From positions 310,001 through 374,000 of the forward strand of contig NZ_WACG01000005.1 in the NCBI RefSeq assembly GCF_009193255.1: 64,000 nucleotides of DNA. The letters run 5' to 3'. The position numbers and the translations under genes are program-made. The notes beneath the pieces are model-generated. The model made no database searches, was not told the DNA's origin, and was given only the letters and a program-made list of their open reading frames with translations. This document shows, piece by piece, positions 45,401-53,362 of the stretch. Every line of letters starts with the position of its first letter. Within the stretch, counting starts at the first letter, position 1. Source of the DNA: Arthrobacter koreensis (GTDB taxonomy: Bacteria > Actinomycetota > Actinomycetes > Actinomycetales > Micrococcaceae).

Positions 45401-45781
45401 GAGGATCGGGTAAAGGAACCCCTCGGTTTTGCCTGAACCGGTGCCGGTGGTGATCAGGGTCGGTTCTGGCCGGCGGTATCTGCTCCTGGCTGCAGGCGTG
45501 AGCGCTTTGCTGCTGAGCCGTTGGAAGGCCCGTGCCTGGTGGCCGTAGGGCTCGAAGCCCTGATACCAGTCGAGGCAGTCCCGCCAGCCCGGTGCTGCGC
45601 TCTCGAAGGGGAGACGAAGCCGAATATACGGGCCTTTGAACAGGCCCTTCTCGGGGTCGGAGAGGAAGTCCTGGATCGCCGACTGCGCCCCGGTATCGGT
45701 GAGCGCGAAGGTGGTCGCCAGGAAGTCGGACAGTCCCCTGCGAAGGTCCTGGCTCTGGCTTGTAGGAAGGAGTTCCGACAT
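39419..45781 (-). CDS. Giant DEAD/DEAH helicase with DUF1998 (DruE/YprA/Hrq1-like)
   Basis: 2120 residues. The helicase core is at the N-terminus: PYGHQARAFQRL, Walker A TGTGSGKT (K118), DEFH 242-245 in LDEFHTYDGAQGTD, and motif VI QRVGRAGR near 1085. This is the YprA (MrfA)/Hrq1 branch, as in DruE of Druantia. Five Cys-pair sites are seen near 506, 965, 1382, 1514 and 1660, the last in a DUF1998-like region. A DUF559/Vsr-like stretch with TDGHKFH and DDAEKRNRL is near 1794, and a short tail with ADLAWPE near 2076. It follows the methyltransferase gene directly (TAAATG). It probably tracks along DNA chosen by partner proteins. Confidence 0.85.
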   Translation of the reverse strand: MSELLPTSQSQDLRRGLSDFLATTFALTDTGAQSAIQDFLSDPEKGLFKGPYIRLRLPFESAAPGWRDCLDWYQGFEPYGHQARAFQRLSSKALTPAARSRYRRPEPTLITTGTGSGKTEGFLYPILDHVLRAKKDGIMGIKALILYPMNALANDQAKRLADMLTTYPELSGVTAGLYTGQKDTPRTKVSPDGLINDRGVFHEDPPDVLLTNYKMLDMLLLRHDDAPLWAKSALSLQYVVLDEFHTYDGAQGTDVAMLLRRLGLTLKSYWPDDLTDAPHGLTEQDRARPLGRATPVATSATLGSGGDPQTMLDFAETVFGESFPPEAVITESRLSAEGWAAHGSGAAQNKSLQAISLAIAETNAEVAALREEGKDVEAVIEPVLAALIETPPDDLLDAVRTHPLTGALLANATDAVALSTLAEAIFPAQVANRALPTGAVEEFLSHVIALLSHVRARYGMKALTVETHFWIREMSRVDSAVDTVPKFRWADDGVDQSETMFLPALYCRHCGRHGWGALLAPTGMDLELDDSKVRESRLVNNPRFRTLISAADEADAVEFNRDGAERIQGLYWLHTANRSLSKTPPVDDSVDLLQGRIIPVLMLAGQDADDQSKQDVCPACLAKEGIAFMGSAISTLLSVTISNLFGAQGLHEAEKKALVFTDSVQDAAHKAGYVQARSHTMTLRTALRRALGDDVRTLTEVVEGAISGASTPADRYQLIAPEYADRKEFVPFWRPGSPPSARTTARKYVRRRLQFDAILELGLQSRTGRTLELTGAVAVETDAGSPTRMLTVAGKAWETAQHQTMLGEAAPTPEQLLQWVRGTVERVRLQGGIYHDWLKNYIAKDGRRWQIWGGRPKGQGMPAFPAGRSAPTFPRIGKADATAENFDSVTSTASWYARWTSRCLGVPTADSAYLAKALILALAEDEVLGTSRTESGAEIYWLDADRILVTPPDSDDLKNKHHVLACTVCHAVTPGSRTVCDQLEGAPCTLVRCPGKLERAEGHPENFYRKLYSSQESKRVVAKEHTSLLDDATRITYETQFKSGSENPQAPNVLVATPTLEMGIDIGDLSCVMLASLPTSVASYVQRVGRAGRLTGNSLVLAFVQGRGEHLPKLNEPLSVINGVVQPPATYLDAEEILARQYVAHIADRFARDSGRRHPREAIHALGSVEPGSYLGDLIQDATANADAYLQDFLGQFGDSLSESSRSRLVAWATEHDGGEPSDLARHLVRASGQWKADIEELEARRKTIDAVMPELQKAADDAERLGDSSSEAPQALRTAKATLRMIGGQLMELRGDYWISVLEAYGVFPNYTLLDDSVSLDVGLSWKDADTQEFETDTVTYNRGASVALSEFAPGATFYAQGMEIQIDAVDLGPQQSNVMQWQVCPNCGWINKEVASSKPVDTCLRCKTSAIADMGQVFNVVLMKKVSAEIRRDEAAINDRRDNRVRERFTIAAAADIDEQHLQKRWFIDGLDFGAEYLNRIDIRWLNTGRTASNGGVRLIAGDEVKAPMFRLCSYCGQLDQAAKENKPTEHRFWCKYRKQDQESIRDVVLARELSTQGVVLHLPPEVTFGDDFAIPSLQAAVLLGLQEVLGGAPDHLGVLRISDPVYQDNRPALLLHDKVPGGTGYLAEFGDPERVWQLLNAAWTTVRDCPCRNEERLACHQCLLPHAEPWQVDKVARATAERILRQLLLVGKDETDAAPSFDAWKVTEEVPVLDESTESFLEKLFRKAWTDRLKDVGAHIKVTPGALADTITFRIPGQSFQWQLIPQADVAGTRPDFLLRGPADPNFPVLAVYTDGHKFHASQEHNRIADDAEKRNRLRHTTELSAAVIPWAITWDDVKAFEAGPDAPVNMPGWVNEKLNAQLMTKYPVDVGIMNQLGRDAVSMLWEWVNRPDPEAWQKFSELVPLMLMQQKPQPADRDAVYAHARDLAQGVQVPLTPGDSTGWSYQSGSLGFTAAGSPSNLPAVTVGLCLDDRDESLSSPGHEESWRSWLQLSNLLAFKPLGMTIGSVLSSVNAGDLNAEAAQREAAQAVGSDWQELLADATQAEKVVLLRLEAAGLQRLPELGYELDGWVADLAWPEVQVALAYDDESRAKFASAGWKTATDIDEIQELLEAVGD

Positions 45782-48700
45782 TTAACTCTTGTCCCCCAGC
45801 AGGTTTTCGAAGTGTGCGTAAGCCTTACGCATATCCTCTTCCCGGTCAAAACTCCGGAACGGGAAGTCGAACACGTACTCGACGCCGCTCTGCGGATGGG
45901 TCCATGTGCGCTCTTCAAGGGTCAGCTTTTCACCGACCTTCCGGTAGAGCCGGTTTATGTCTCCTGGAACCTTGCGGCCGTTGGCGTCGTAAAGATCGTT
46001 CTGCTCGTAGCCGCGGAGAACTGGGAACTGGGTGCGGTAGATGGTGCAAAGCTCGTCTGCCGAGAGGCCCGTGTCTAGTGCAACCATCGCGTCAAGCTCC
46101 ACTTCCGCCTGTCGGCGTTCGGATGCTTTCCTCAGCACGAACTCAGGTTTCCACGCAGAGCCGAGTGCACTCTCCCAAGCTTCCGCATAGATGCCCGTAG
46201 TGCAAACGAGTTTTGCCGCCCGATCGACCAAATGTGGAGCCAGCGGGCTGCTTGGGTCAAACTTCGCCAGCTGCCCGACCAGCATGAATTGAATCTCGCT
46301 AGAACCGGACGACTTGATAAGGAAGTCCATTGGAAGGGACGCGAAATAAGCGAGTTGTCCCAACAACACGGTTGGAGAGTCAAACGGACCTACCGAATAA
46401 ACCGGATGGACGTGCGCGGCGCCCGGCGGAATAGGTGCCGCATGGAGAGTTCGCTTCCCAGTGGTGGCAGCCATGCGACGCCATCCGAGCCGAAGCTGGT
46501 TACGCACCGAAGTTGGATTGCCGTCGGTTCCAAGCCAGGTGCCATAATCCCTCCTGTAACGATCGGGATCGCCGACAGGCTGGTAACTGGTCCTTGGAAT
46601 GAAATTGTCGGGGAGGGCCTCTAGATCGATCTCGGTCCAGTCCAGGTTGTTCTTCATCGTGGGATTTGGCTGTTTGGCGAAGGGATTGGCGACGGTGAAG
46701 TGCGGTCCCTGGAGAATGACGTCATCCCATGAATGCGGAACAGCCGAGCCGACCTCAAAGTAGCCCTTCTTGCGGTCGGTAGTTTCATTCCATCCCGATG
46801 AATACTGCAGTCCCAGGTCGCGTACGCGGGGAGCTTTGCTTAGTTTCTCGAGGACACGGGAACTGGCACGGTTAACTGGATACACCATTCGTGCATGGAG
46901 GGGCGGGGTACCGGGCTCGTCCAAGATGTCTGCCCACACCCTGAGAATCTTCTCGTCCACCCGGATAATTCGTTCTGCATGTGGACGTGTGTCCCAGTTA
47001 CCGTCCACATCCTTCAGCCCTGGGACTTCTCCAGATCCGTCGTGAACCTCTGAGCGCGCGACAGTGTCCGGGTGGTAAAGCGATGTAGCCATTCGGAATT
47101 CAGGGGACTCTTTTGGCGCTCCGTAAACGTGCACTCCGTAAGTGACCAGATGGTGAATCTCGAAGAGCGACAATTCGTTGATGAACTGCCAATGCCTGCG
47201 GAGACGCCGATACGTCTCAGCTCGCAGGTGGGCAGCCTTCTTTTCAGTAAAGTGCGATTCGGGGTGAAGGAGCGCGACAACTCCTTGCCGCGAACTCGAC
47301 CTCCACGTCCGTTCCATGAAGGATCGATAGAGGTCGGGGCGAAGTCCTGCCACAACGGGATACGTCGCGGGTGAAGATAGGAAGGCACGCACCGCTTCAA
47401 CACTGGCTGCCTGATCAGTCATGAAGTTTCGCTGGCCGTCGTCCGCCTTGGCCTGCTCTTTCTTGGATTCCTTGGTAGCCTGCGTCTGTTTGTCGTTGAG
47501 CTGCCACCACGGGTCGAACTCCGCATAGATCGCATTCTCGTCCCAGTCAGGTCGCACCCACGGTGGGTTTCCCACCTGAAGATCAAAGCCGCCACGGCCA
47601 AAGACTGCAGCGAAGTCGAGTTCCCAGTGGAAGAATCCCTGCTCCTTCGCCACGTTTTCGCAGACCCGCAGCCATGGGTGCTGTTCCAGTACTGAGTCGA
47701 TTTTCCGCACCTGGGCAGTGCTGTGGTCGAATGATTCGATGCCCTCAAGCTCGCCCCACGATGCCATAGACAGGACAGAAGTCTGACCCGAAACCCTGTA
47801 TTTCGACGGCAAATTCTCTTTGGACGTCTTCCCCAAGATGCCCTCCAACACCGAAATCCACTCTTCCAATGTGGGCGGTTGTGAACCCTCCGTGGCGGTC
47901 TCAGTCAACGGCCAGAACCAGAATGCGGTCCAAGCATCCATGACGCGGCGCAGCCGCTGGTACGAGCCGTCGGGGTCGTTCAGCGAGGCCTCGATCTGCT
48001 CCCGCGTCACAGCCTCACGCGGTTGCCGTGTGGCTCCGTCGACGCGGTCCGGGGTTTCAGCCTTCCCGAAGTACTCGATGTCCCGTCGGGCTTCCGTCCC
48101 GGCGACCTGGAGCCGGCGAAGGGCCAGCTTCCACAGAGACTCCACTCGTCCGCTGAGTCCCACCAGACGGTCGATCTGTGTCTTTGTCGGTTTGGCCTTG
48201 ATGCGGGAACGCCAGGCCTTGAGCTCCTTCTGGGCTTCGCCCGCCAGGTCTTTCACTTCCTTGGCTTCTGCAGCTGCTCCCCATCCCTCGGCCGGCAGTA
48301 GGAAGTGATGGATGCGTGAAACCACCTGAGGGTCGTCCGAGTCGTTGGCCATCGCCTCTACGAGACCCGTGAGTGGCGCATCCGAGGGTTCTGATTTCAG
48401 CCACGACTTATCTGCAATAGAGGCACGTGAGTAGGTGGCACGCCGCGAGCCGATCAACGAGTTGCCCCGACGAAGGCGCAGCCCGAACCAAGGAGCCTGG
48501 AGGCCCTGGACCATCGTGTCCAGCCATAGGGACACTTCGGCCAGTTCCACTGCGGTCGAGTTCAGGTCCACACCGTGCACTTGGTGCAGCGCAATTTGCG
48601 CCTTCACCCGCTGCAGCTGCTGCTGGTACTCTTCGGCAGGGATCTGAACATCGAGTTCGGCCTGCTTGCGCTTGAGGTACTCGTCGGCAAGTTGTCGTAC

Positions 48701-50422
48701 GGCCTCGATGGCGAACGCTCCGGATCCCAGGGCTGGCTCGCAGACGGTGAGGTGGAGGATGTCATCGGCCAGGGTTGTCTCGCCGTTCTGGTCCAGCAGT
48801 TCCTCCAGGGCCTGGGACACGACGAACTTGGTCAGGACCTCGGGCGTGTAGAAGGACGCCGACTGCTGGCGCTCCCGGCCAGCCAGCCGGAAAACAAACG
48901 AGCCCTTCTCATGCCGGACAGGTTTCTTCTCCCCGGTGAGCTCGTCTTCTGCTTTAACGAAGTGCTTCGGATCGATTGAGTCGGCCCGGTCCACCGGGAC
49001 AACCCAGGAGCCCTTTTCAGGGTTACCGTCCTTCGCCACTTCGTACAGCGGTTCTGCGGCGATGAAGCCGGTGTAGGACATGAGCCCTTCGTACACGGCG
49101 CCGAGCTGGTTGATGCCCAGCTCCGCATAGGAAATGAAGCCACGGTCCTTGCCGCGGGATTCCTTGCTCAGCAGCAGGTTGCGCAGCACCCGCTGAAGTT
49201 CCGAATTGCTGAGCCCCACCTCGTTGATGAGCGAGGTTGCTTCGGGCTGGAACAGGTCTGCCTTCAGCGGCTGGAAGACCAGGCCTTCGTTGTCCCCGCT
49301 CGCCTGTTCCATCTCATCGGGAGACATCCCCCGAGCCGGAGCGTGGCCGCCGTCGACAAGCCGGAAGAGCAGTTCCAGCGAATCATAGATGTGGGTGCCC
49401 CGCTGGGTTTCCCGGGACTGCATGTTGACCAGTGTCAGTTCACGGAGCCGGTCCAGACCGTATCCCTCGCTGTATTCGCCGGCTCCGACGGGAAGCACTC
49501 CCATTTCCGGGGAAGCCTCCGCGTAGAGCAGGAACAGGATCCGGTAGAGGAAGCGCAGGGACTGTTTGGCCAGAACCTGGCCATCGACGTCGTCCTCGGG
49601 AAGACCGCGGGCGGCGCGCCGCTGCAGGACGTCGTTCGCGATGATTTCGATGGAGCGGCGGATTCCTTCCCGCAGGTCCTGCGAGACGCCGACGGTGTGT
49701 TTGACGGAGGACTCCAGGACGGTGTCCCACCACATGGATCCGTCCGGGGCGGGCATCAGGGAATCCCTGCCGAAGATGCTTAGGAACCGGTCGGTCTCGC
49801 CGTACTTCTTGGTGTCGTTCCGGTCCGCGACGAGCAGTGCGTCCGCGGCGAGGTAGCGGCCTTCAGCCCAGCGTTCGGGCTCGGTGAGCACCATCCAGCG
49901 CCCGGCCATGATCACTACAAAGCGTGGAGCCTGCTCAGCTAGGTAAATCTCTGACACAAGCTTCGCAGCGGTGAGGTCGGTTTCCTTGCCGTCAACAAGC
50001 ACCCTGCCCAACGGCTGAACGGATGAAAGAACATCTTCAGGGGAATCAGCGGGCTTCGCTTCGAGGAACAGCACCTCGGACTGGCCTGTTGACCACACGC
50101 CGGCGACCGTAGTTTCGGTGCCGCTGCGGTTGAAGGTGGCGGCCGCCGTCGTTCCCTGGAATCCCAAAGCGCGGCGCAGCACGGAATAGGCTTCAGCGGC
50201 TCCTGACGGGTCTTCGGCCAATCCGGTCAGAAGCGCCTGCAACCGTCCGCGGACCTCGGCGAAACGGGTCAGCGTTGTCGGGTCTCCGTCTTTGGCCTGT
50301 TCGTCCCACGACTTGCGGAGTTTGATGACCTCGGCCTGGTAGGACTCCTTGGTGGAATCCGTGGTGAAGAAGTGCTCACTGATCCAGTCCTCACCGACAA
50401 CAATCGAATCAAAAGACGGCAT
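45782..50422 (-). CDS. drmMI: N6-adenine DNA methyltransferase, DrmMI/PglX-like
   Basis: 1546 residues. Motif I CEPALGSGAF lies near 562 and motif IV GNPPWVRPDWD near 951, an unusually wide spacing seen in large PglX/DrmMI and type IIG enzymes. Helical region PAEEYQQQLQRVKAQIALHQVHGVDLN and TAVELAEVSLWLDTM follow motif I. The C-terminal 500 residues probably recognise the target. The N-terminal 130 residues contain SEVLFLEAK (E121, K123), which resembles the second half of a PD-(D/E)XK nuclease site, but the partner Asp is not clear. The start overlaps the SNF2 gene's stop by one base (TAATG). It likely marks host DNA for arm B. The DISARM class 1 symbol is tentative. Confidence 0.85.
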   Translation of the reverse strand: MPSFDSIVVGEDWISEHFFTTDSTKESYQAEVIKLRKSWDEQAKDGDPTTLTRFAEVRGRLQALLTGLAEDPSGAAEAYSVLRRALGFQGTTAAATFNRSGTETTVAGVWSTGQSEVLFLEAKPADSPEDVLSSVQPLGRVLVDGKETDLTAAKLVSEIYLAEQAPRFVVIMAGRWMVLTEPERWAEGRYLAADALLVADRNDTKKYGETDRFLSIFGRDSLMPAPDGSMWWDTVLESSVKHTVGVSQDLREGIRRSIEIIANDVLQRRAARGLPEDDVDGQVLAKQSLRFLYRILFLLYAEASPEMGVLPVGAGEYSEGYGLDRLRELTLVNMQSRETQRGTHIYDSLELLFRLVDGGHAPARGMSPDEMEQASGDNEGLVFQPLKADLFQPEATSLINEVGLSNSELQRVLRNLLLSKESRGKDRGFISYAELGINQLGAVYEGLMSYTGFIAAEPLYEVAKDGNPEKGSWVVPVDRADSIDPKHFVKAEDELTGEKKPVRHEKGSFVFRLAGRERQQSASFYTPEVLTKFVVSQALEELLDQNGETTLADDILHLTVCEPALGSGAFAIEAVRQLADEYLKRKQAELDVQIPAEEYQQQLQRVKAQIALHQVHGVDLNSTAVELAEVSLWLDTMVQGLQAPWFGLRLRRGNSLIGSRRATYSRASIADKSWLKSEPSDAPLTGLVEAMANDSDDPQVVSRIHHFLLPAEGWGAAAEAKEVKDLAGEAQKELKAWRSRIKAKPTKTQIDRLVGLSGRVESLWKLALRRLQVAGTEARRDIEYFGKAETPDRVDGATRQPREAVTREQIEASLNDPDGSYQRLRRVMDAWTAFWFWPLTETATEGSQPPTLEEWISVLEGILGKTSKENLPSKYRVSGQTSVLSMASWGELEGIESFDHSTAQVRKIDSVLEQHPWLRVCENVAKEQGFFHWELDFAAVFGRGGFDLQVGNPPWVRPDWDENAIYAEFDPWWQLNDKQTQATKESKKEQAKADDGQRNFMTDQAASVEAVRAFLSSPATYPVVAGLRPDLYRSFMERTWRSSSRQGVVALLHPESHFTEKKAAHLRAETYRRLRRHWQFINELSLFEIHHLVTYGVHVYGAPKESPEFRMATSLYHPDTVARSEVHDGSGEVPGLKDVDGNWDTRPHAERIIRVDEKILRVWADILDEPGTPPLHARMVYPVNRASSRVLEKLSKAPRVRDLGLQYSSGWNETTDRKKGYFEVGSAVPHSWDDVILQGPHFTVANPFAKQPNPTMKNNLDWTEIDLEALPDNFIPRTSYQPVGDPDRYRRDYGTWLGTDGNPTSVRNQLRLGWRRMAATTGKRTLHAAPIPPGAAHVHPVYSVGPFDSPTVLLGQLAYFASLPMDFLIKSSGSSEIQFMLVGQLAKFDPSSPLAPHLVDRAAKLVCTTGIYAEAWESALGSAWKPEFVLRKASERRQAEVELDAMVALDTGLSADELCTIYRTQFPVLRGYEQNDLYDANGRKVPGDINRLYRKVGEKLTLEERTWTHPQSGVEYVFDFPFRSFDREEDMRKAYAHFENLLGDKS

Positions 50423-53310
50423 TACTGGTTAGCACCTTCCAAAGGAGCGGCAGGGGTATTGCGCGGGACAACCACAAGCAACGGGCGGACCAGCCTCTGA
50501 GCTGGGGCCAGTGACTGGGCAACACGTTGCTCCTCGGTCACGCGTTCCCGCTGCTTCCGGACTTCGCCGCGCTGAGCCAGCTCGAAGGATTCCTGCGTCC
50601 AGCCGTGCGCGCGGCTGGTCCAGGCATCGAGCCGGTCGCTGGCCTGTTTCGCAGCTTCAGCGAAGGTGAGTTCGAGGTTGTTGGCGGCTTGTTCGACGGC
50701 GTGCGGCAATAGGTCCTGCAGACCTGTGAGCTGCACCGGTCCGGGGTTGGTTGCCTTGGCATGGACACCAATCTCTGCCAGGTGCCTGCCGATATCCGGA
50801 ATGGGCTCGGCGATGCAGAAGTCCGGGCTCTGCGGGTTGGGGAATTCCACACCGATGAAGGCTTTGGACACCACCTGCCCGCGCTGGTTCATCAAGGTTC
50901 CCATCAGCAGGACCTGTGGAACGTCGACGTCGCCGCGGACCGCCAGCACCTCGCTACGGGACATTGAGGCGAGGGCCCGGTCGCTGGCCCAGTCCAGGAC
51001 GGGGTGCAGTGGCCCGAGGTAATGGGCTTCGGGCCAGCTCATGGTGTCCGACTCACGGGCGCGGTCCAGTTCCCGGGTGCCGGCCTGCACGTTCGTGGCA
51101 AGTTTGAGCTTTTCGGTAACTTTCCGTTCGGACAGGTAGTCCTGGGGCAGGTAGCCGAGGCGGTGCTGCAGGTCAGCGGGCGGCTCCAACTCCGCGATGC
51201 CGTGGCCGGTGTGGACGGTCCAGCCCAGTTTCTTCTGCGGGTCGCCGAAGGCTTCGTTGAGTGCTTCGTCGAGGAAATCCAGGTCCGTTGGATAGAGGCC
51301 CAGCGGCTTTTCCAACGGGACGTCCGGGATCGTTTCTGCGGCGTGGTCCTTTTGCGTCTCCGGGTTCAGGACAGCGTCGAGGAAGTCCCAGTCGTCGTCG
51401 TCCATTGCCTCAGGATCCGGGACCGTGTCCTCGAAGTCCTTTTTGCCCATCAGGACGTCGCGGATGGCGTCCTCTTCCTTCTTTTCGCTGTACTCCCCCA
51501 TCAACGAGGCGACGTCGTTGAGCACGGTGTGGGCTTCGTGTTCGCGTTCCATCAACCGGGTCAGGACCTTGATGTCGCCCGAGAACCGGGTGTTCGCCGG
51601 GTTCAGCAGGAGGGTGGTGATCTGCGGTTTGTGGCGCTGGCCAAAGCGATCGATGCGCCCGTTGCGCTGTTCGATACGGATGAGGCTCCACGGGATGTCG
51701 AAATGGATCAGGTGGTGACATTCAGCGTGCAGGTTCACACCCTCGGACGCGACGTCGCCGGTCACCAGGACGCGCAGCGGGCTGTTGCCGCGCTTGAACT
51801 GGTCCACGATGCGCTGCTGTTCAATGTCGCTAAGTCCGCCGTGCAGCAGACCGATGTTCTCCGGCTTGAGCCCCAGGGCCTTGGGGAGTTTGTTCTGCAG
51901 CCATTTAAGCGTGGCGACTCGTTCGGCGAAGACGACGGCACGGGTGTTGGAGCCCTTAGCGACGCCGATGCGTTTGAGGTAGCTGACCAGTTCGTTGTAT
52001 TTCGCGGATTCTCCGGTGTTGGCTGTTTTCGCCAGGTTCTGCAGGCGCGTGAGTGCTTCCGCTTCTTTGGCCTCCACCGGGGAATCGGCGTCGAGCTTTT
52101 TGAGACGTTCGGTGACGGTTTCCAGTAGCGCGGCTGGGCTGGAGAGGAAGGCTTTTGCCAGGGTCCAGGAGAACAGGGATCCGTTTTGCCCGGAGTGGGG
52201 TGCTGGCTTGCCGTCCGGGTAGAGCCAGACGTCAGAGAGTTCGTCGGCGATGGCGTTTTCAGCGGGCGATGCCGATACGAGGCGGTTGTCCGGTTCTTCG
52301 CGTTCGGCCCAATCTGCTCCAACTTCCTGGGCCACTTCCGGGCTGTGGCGGTGCCGGCGGATGATCAGGTTCTCGACCTGCTTGGCGTCGAAGCTGCCGT
52401 CGGGGCGGACGACGGTGGGGTCCAGGAGGCGGAGCAGCTCGGCGAAGGATTCGTTGCGGCCGTTGTGCGGGGTGGCGGAGGCCAGGATCAGTGCCTCGGC
52501 GTTGGGAGCCAGGATGCGGGCCAGCTCGTTGTTCAGCGTGCCGGTGTTGGTGAGGTTGTGGGACTCATCGATGACGACGGCGTCCCACTGCAGTTTGCCC
52601 AGCTGGGCGCGGTAGCGGGCGCTCTTGAGGGTATCGATGGAGATAATGGCGCGCTTGTAGTACGTGAAAGGGTTGCGGGTGGCCGGCAGTTTCTGGCGGA
52701 CCTTCTGGATGCCGGCGGAGTCTAGCCGTACGAACGGCAGGGCGAACCGGCACCAGAGTTCGTGCTGCATCTGTTCCAGGACGTGGCGGGGCGTGACGAT
52801 GAGGATGCGGTCTCCGCGGCCGCGCTTGACCAGTTCGCTGAGGATCATGCCGATCTCGAGCGTCTTGCCGAGGCCCACGGCGTCGGCGATCAGGATGCGG
52901 GGGCGAATGTTCTTCGTATCGAGCGCTTTTGCGACGGCGATCTGCTGGTACTTCAAGTTGCGGGAGAGCATGCGGGTGGAGACGGTGAGCTCTTTGGCGG
53001 ACTGCGGCGTCGGCGTTTTCCGGAGCGTTGTTTCCAGGAAAAGGCGGGCCTTGCGGTAGTTCGGCGTGTCGTCGGCGACGATCTTGGACTTCGCAGGGTC
53101 GACGACCTCGATGTCGTCGAGGCCGGAGTAGAACGCTGCCGTGGTGTCACGGACCAGTTCTGTCAGGCCCTGGACCCTCACCAGGGTGCCGTCGATGGAC
53201 GGCTCTGCCGCTGTGACCAGCCATTCCTCGTCCCGAATCCTCACCACCGAGCCCGGTGCGACGTTGAGCTGAGTTCTTAGCGGTGTAGTGGTCAAGCTGG
53301 TCTCCTGCAT
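50422..53310 (-). CDS. drmD: SNF2-family helicase, DrmD-like
   Basis: 962 residues from ATG 53310, chosen over ATG 53334 because AGGGGGA lies nine bases in front. The SNF2 core is clear (numbers counted from ATG 53334): DAVGLGKT 151-158, IDESHN 255-260, ASATPHNGRN, and the C-terminal lobe GDVASEGVNLHAECHHLIHFDIPWSLIRIEQRNGRIDRFGQ. The N-terminal 100 residues (VRIRDEEWLVTA..GLTELVRDTTAAFYSGLDDIEVVDP) are the leader typical of DrmD-like and RapA-like SNF2 proteins. The C-terminal 300 residues are specific to defence relatives. DISARM class 1 pairs DrmD with the DrmMI methyltransferase, as found here. Confidence 0.87.
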   Translation of the reverse strand: MQETSLTTTPLRTQLNVAPGSVVRIRDEEWLVTAAEPSIDGTLVRVQGLTELVRDTTAAFYSGLDDIEVVDPAKSKIVADDTPNYRKARLFLETTLRKTPTPQSAKELTVSTRMLSRNLKYQQIAVAKALDTKNIRPRILIADAVGLGKTLEIGMILSELVKRGRGDRILIVTPRHVLEQMQHELWCRFALPFVRLDSAGIQKVRQKLPATRNPFTYYKRAIISIDTLKSARYRAQLGKLQWDAVVIDESHNLTNTGTLNNELARILAPNAEALILASATPHNGRNESFAELLRLLDPTVVRPDGSFDAKQVENLIIRRHRHSPEVAQEVGADWAEREEPDNRLVSASPAENAIADELSDVWLYPDGKPAPHSGQNGSLFSWTLAKAFLSSPAALLETVTERLKKLDADSPVEAKEAEALTRLQNLAKTANTGESAKYNELVSYLKRIGVAKGSNTRAVVFAERVATLKWLQNKLPKALGLKPENIGLLHGGLSDIEQQRIVDQFKRGNSPLRVLVTGDVASEGVNLHAECHHLIHFDIPWSLIRIEQRNGRIDRFGQRHKPQITTLLLNPANTRFSGDIKVLTRLMEREHEAHTVLNDVASLMGEYSEKKEEDAIRDVLMGKKDFEDTVPDPEAMDDDDWDFLDAVLNPETQKDHAAETIPDVPLEKPLGLYPTDLDFLDEALNEAFGDPQKKLGWTVHTGHGIAELEPPADLQHRLGYLPQDYLSERKVTEKLKLATNVQAGTRELDRARESDTMSWPEAHYLGPLHPVLDWASDRALASMSRSEVLAVRGDVDVPQVLLMGTLMNQRGQVVSKAFIGVEFPNPQSPDFCIAEPIPDIGRHLAEIGVHAKATNPGPVQLTGLQDLLPHAVEQAANNLELTFAEAAKQASDRLDAWTSRAHGWTQESFELAQRGEVRKQRERVTEEQRVAQSLAPAQRLVRPLLVVVPRNTPAAPLEGANQ

Positions 53311-53362
53311 AAGTGTGTATCCCCCTGAGTCCATTGTCTCGTACGAGAGCGGACATGGGTTC

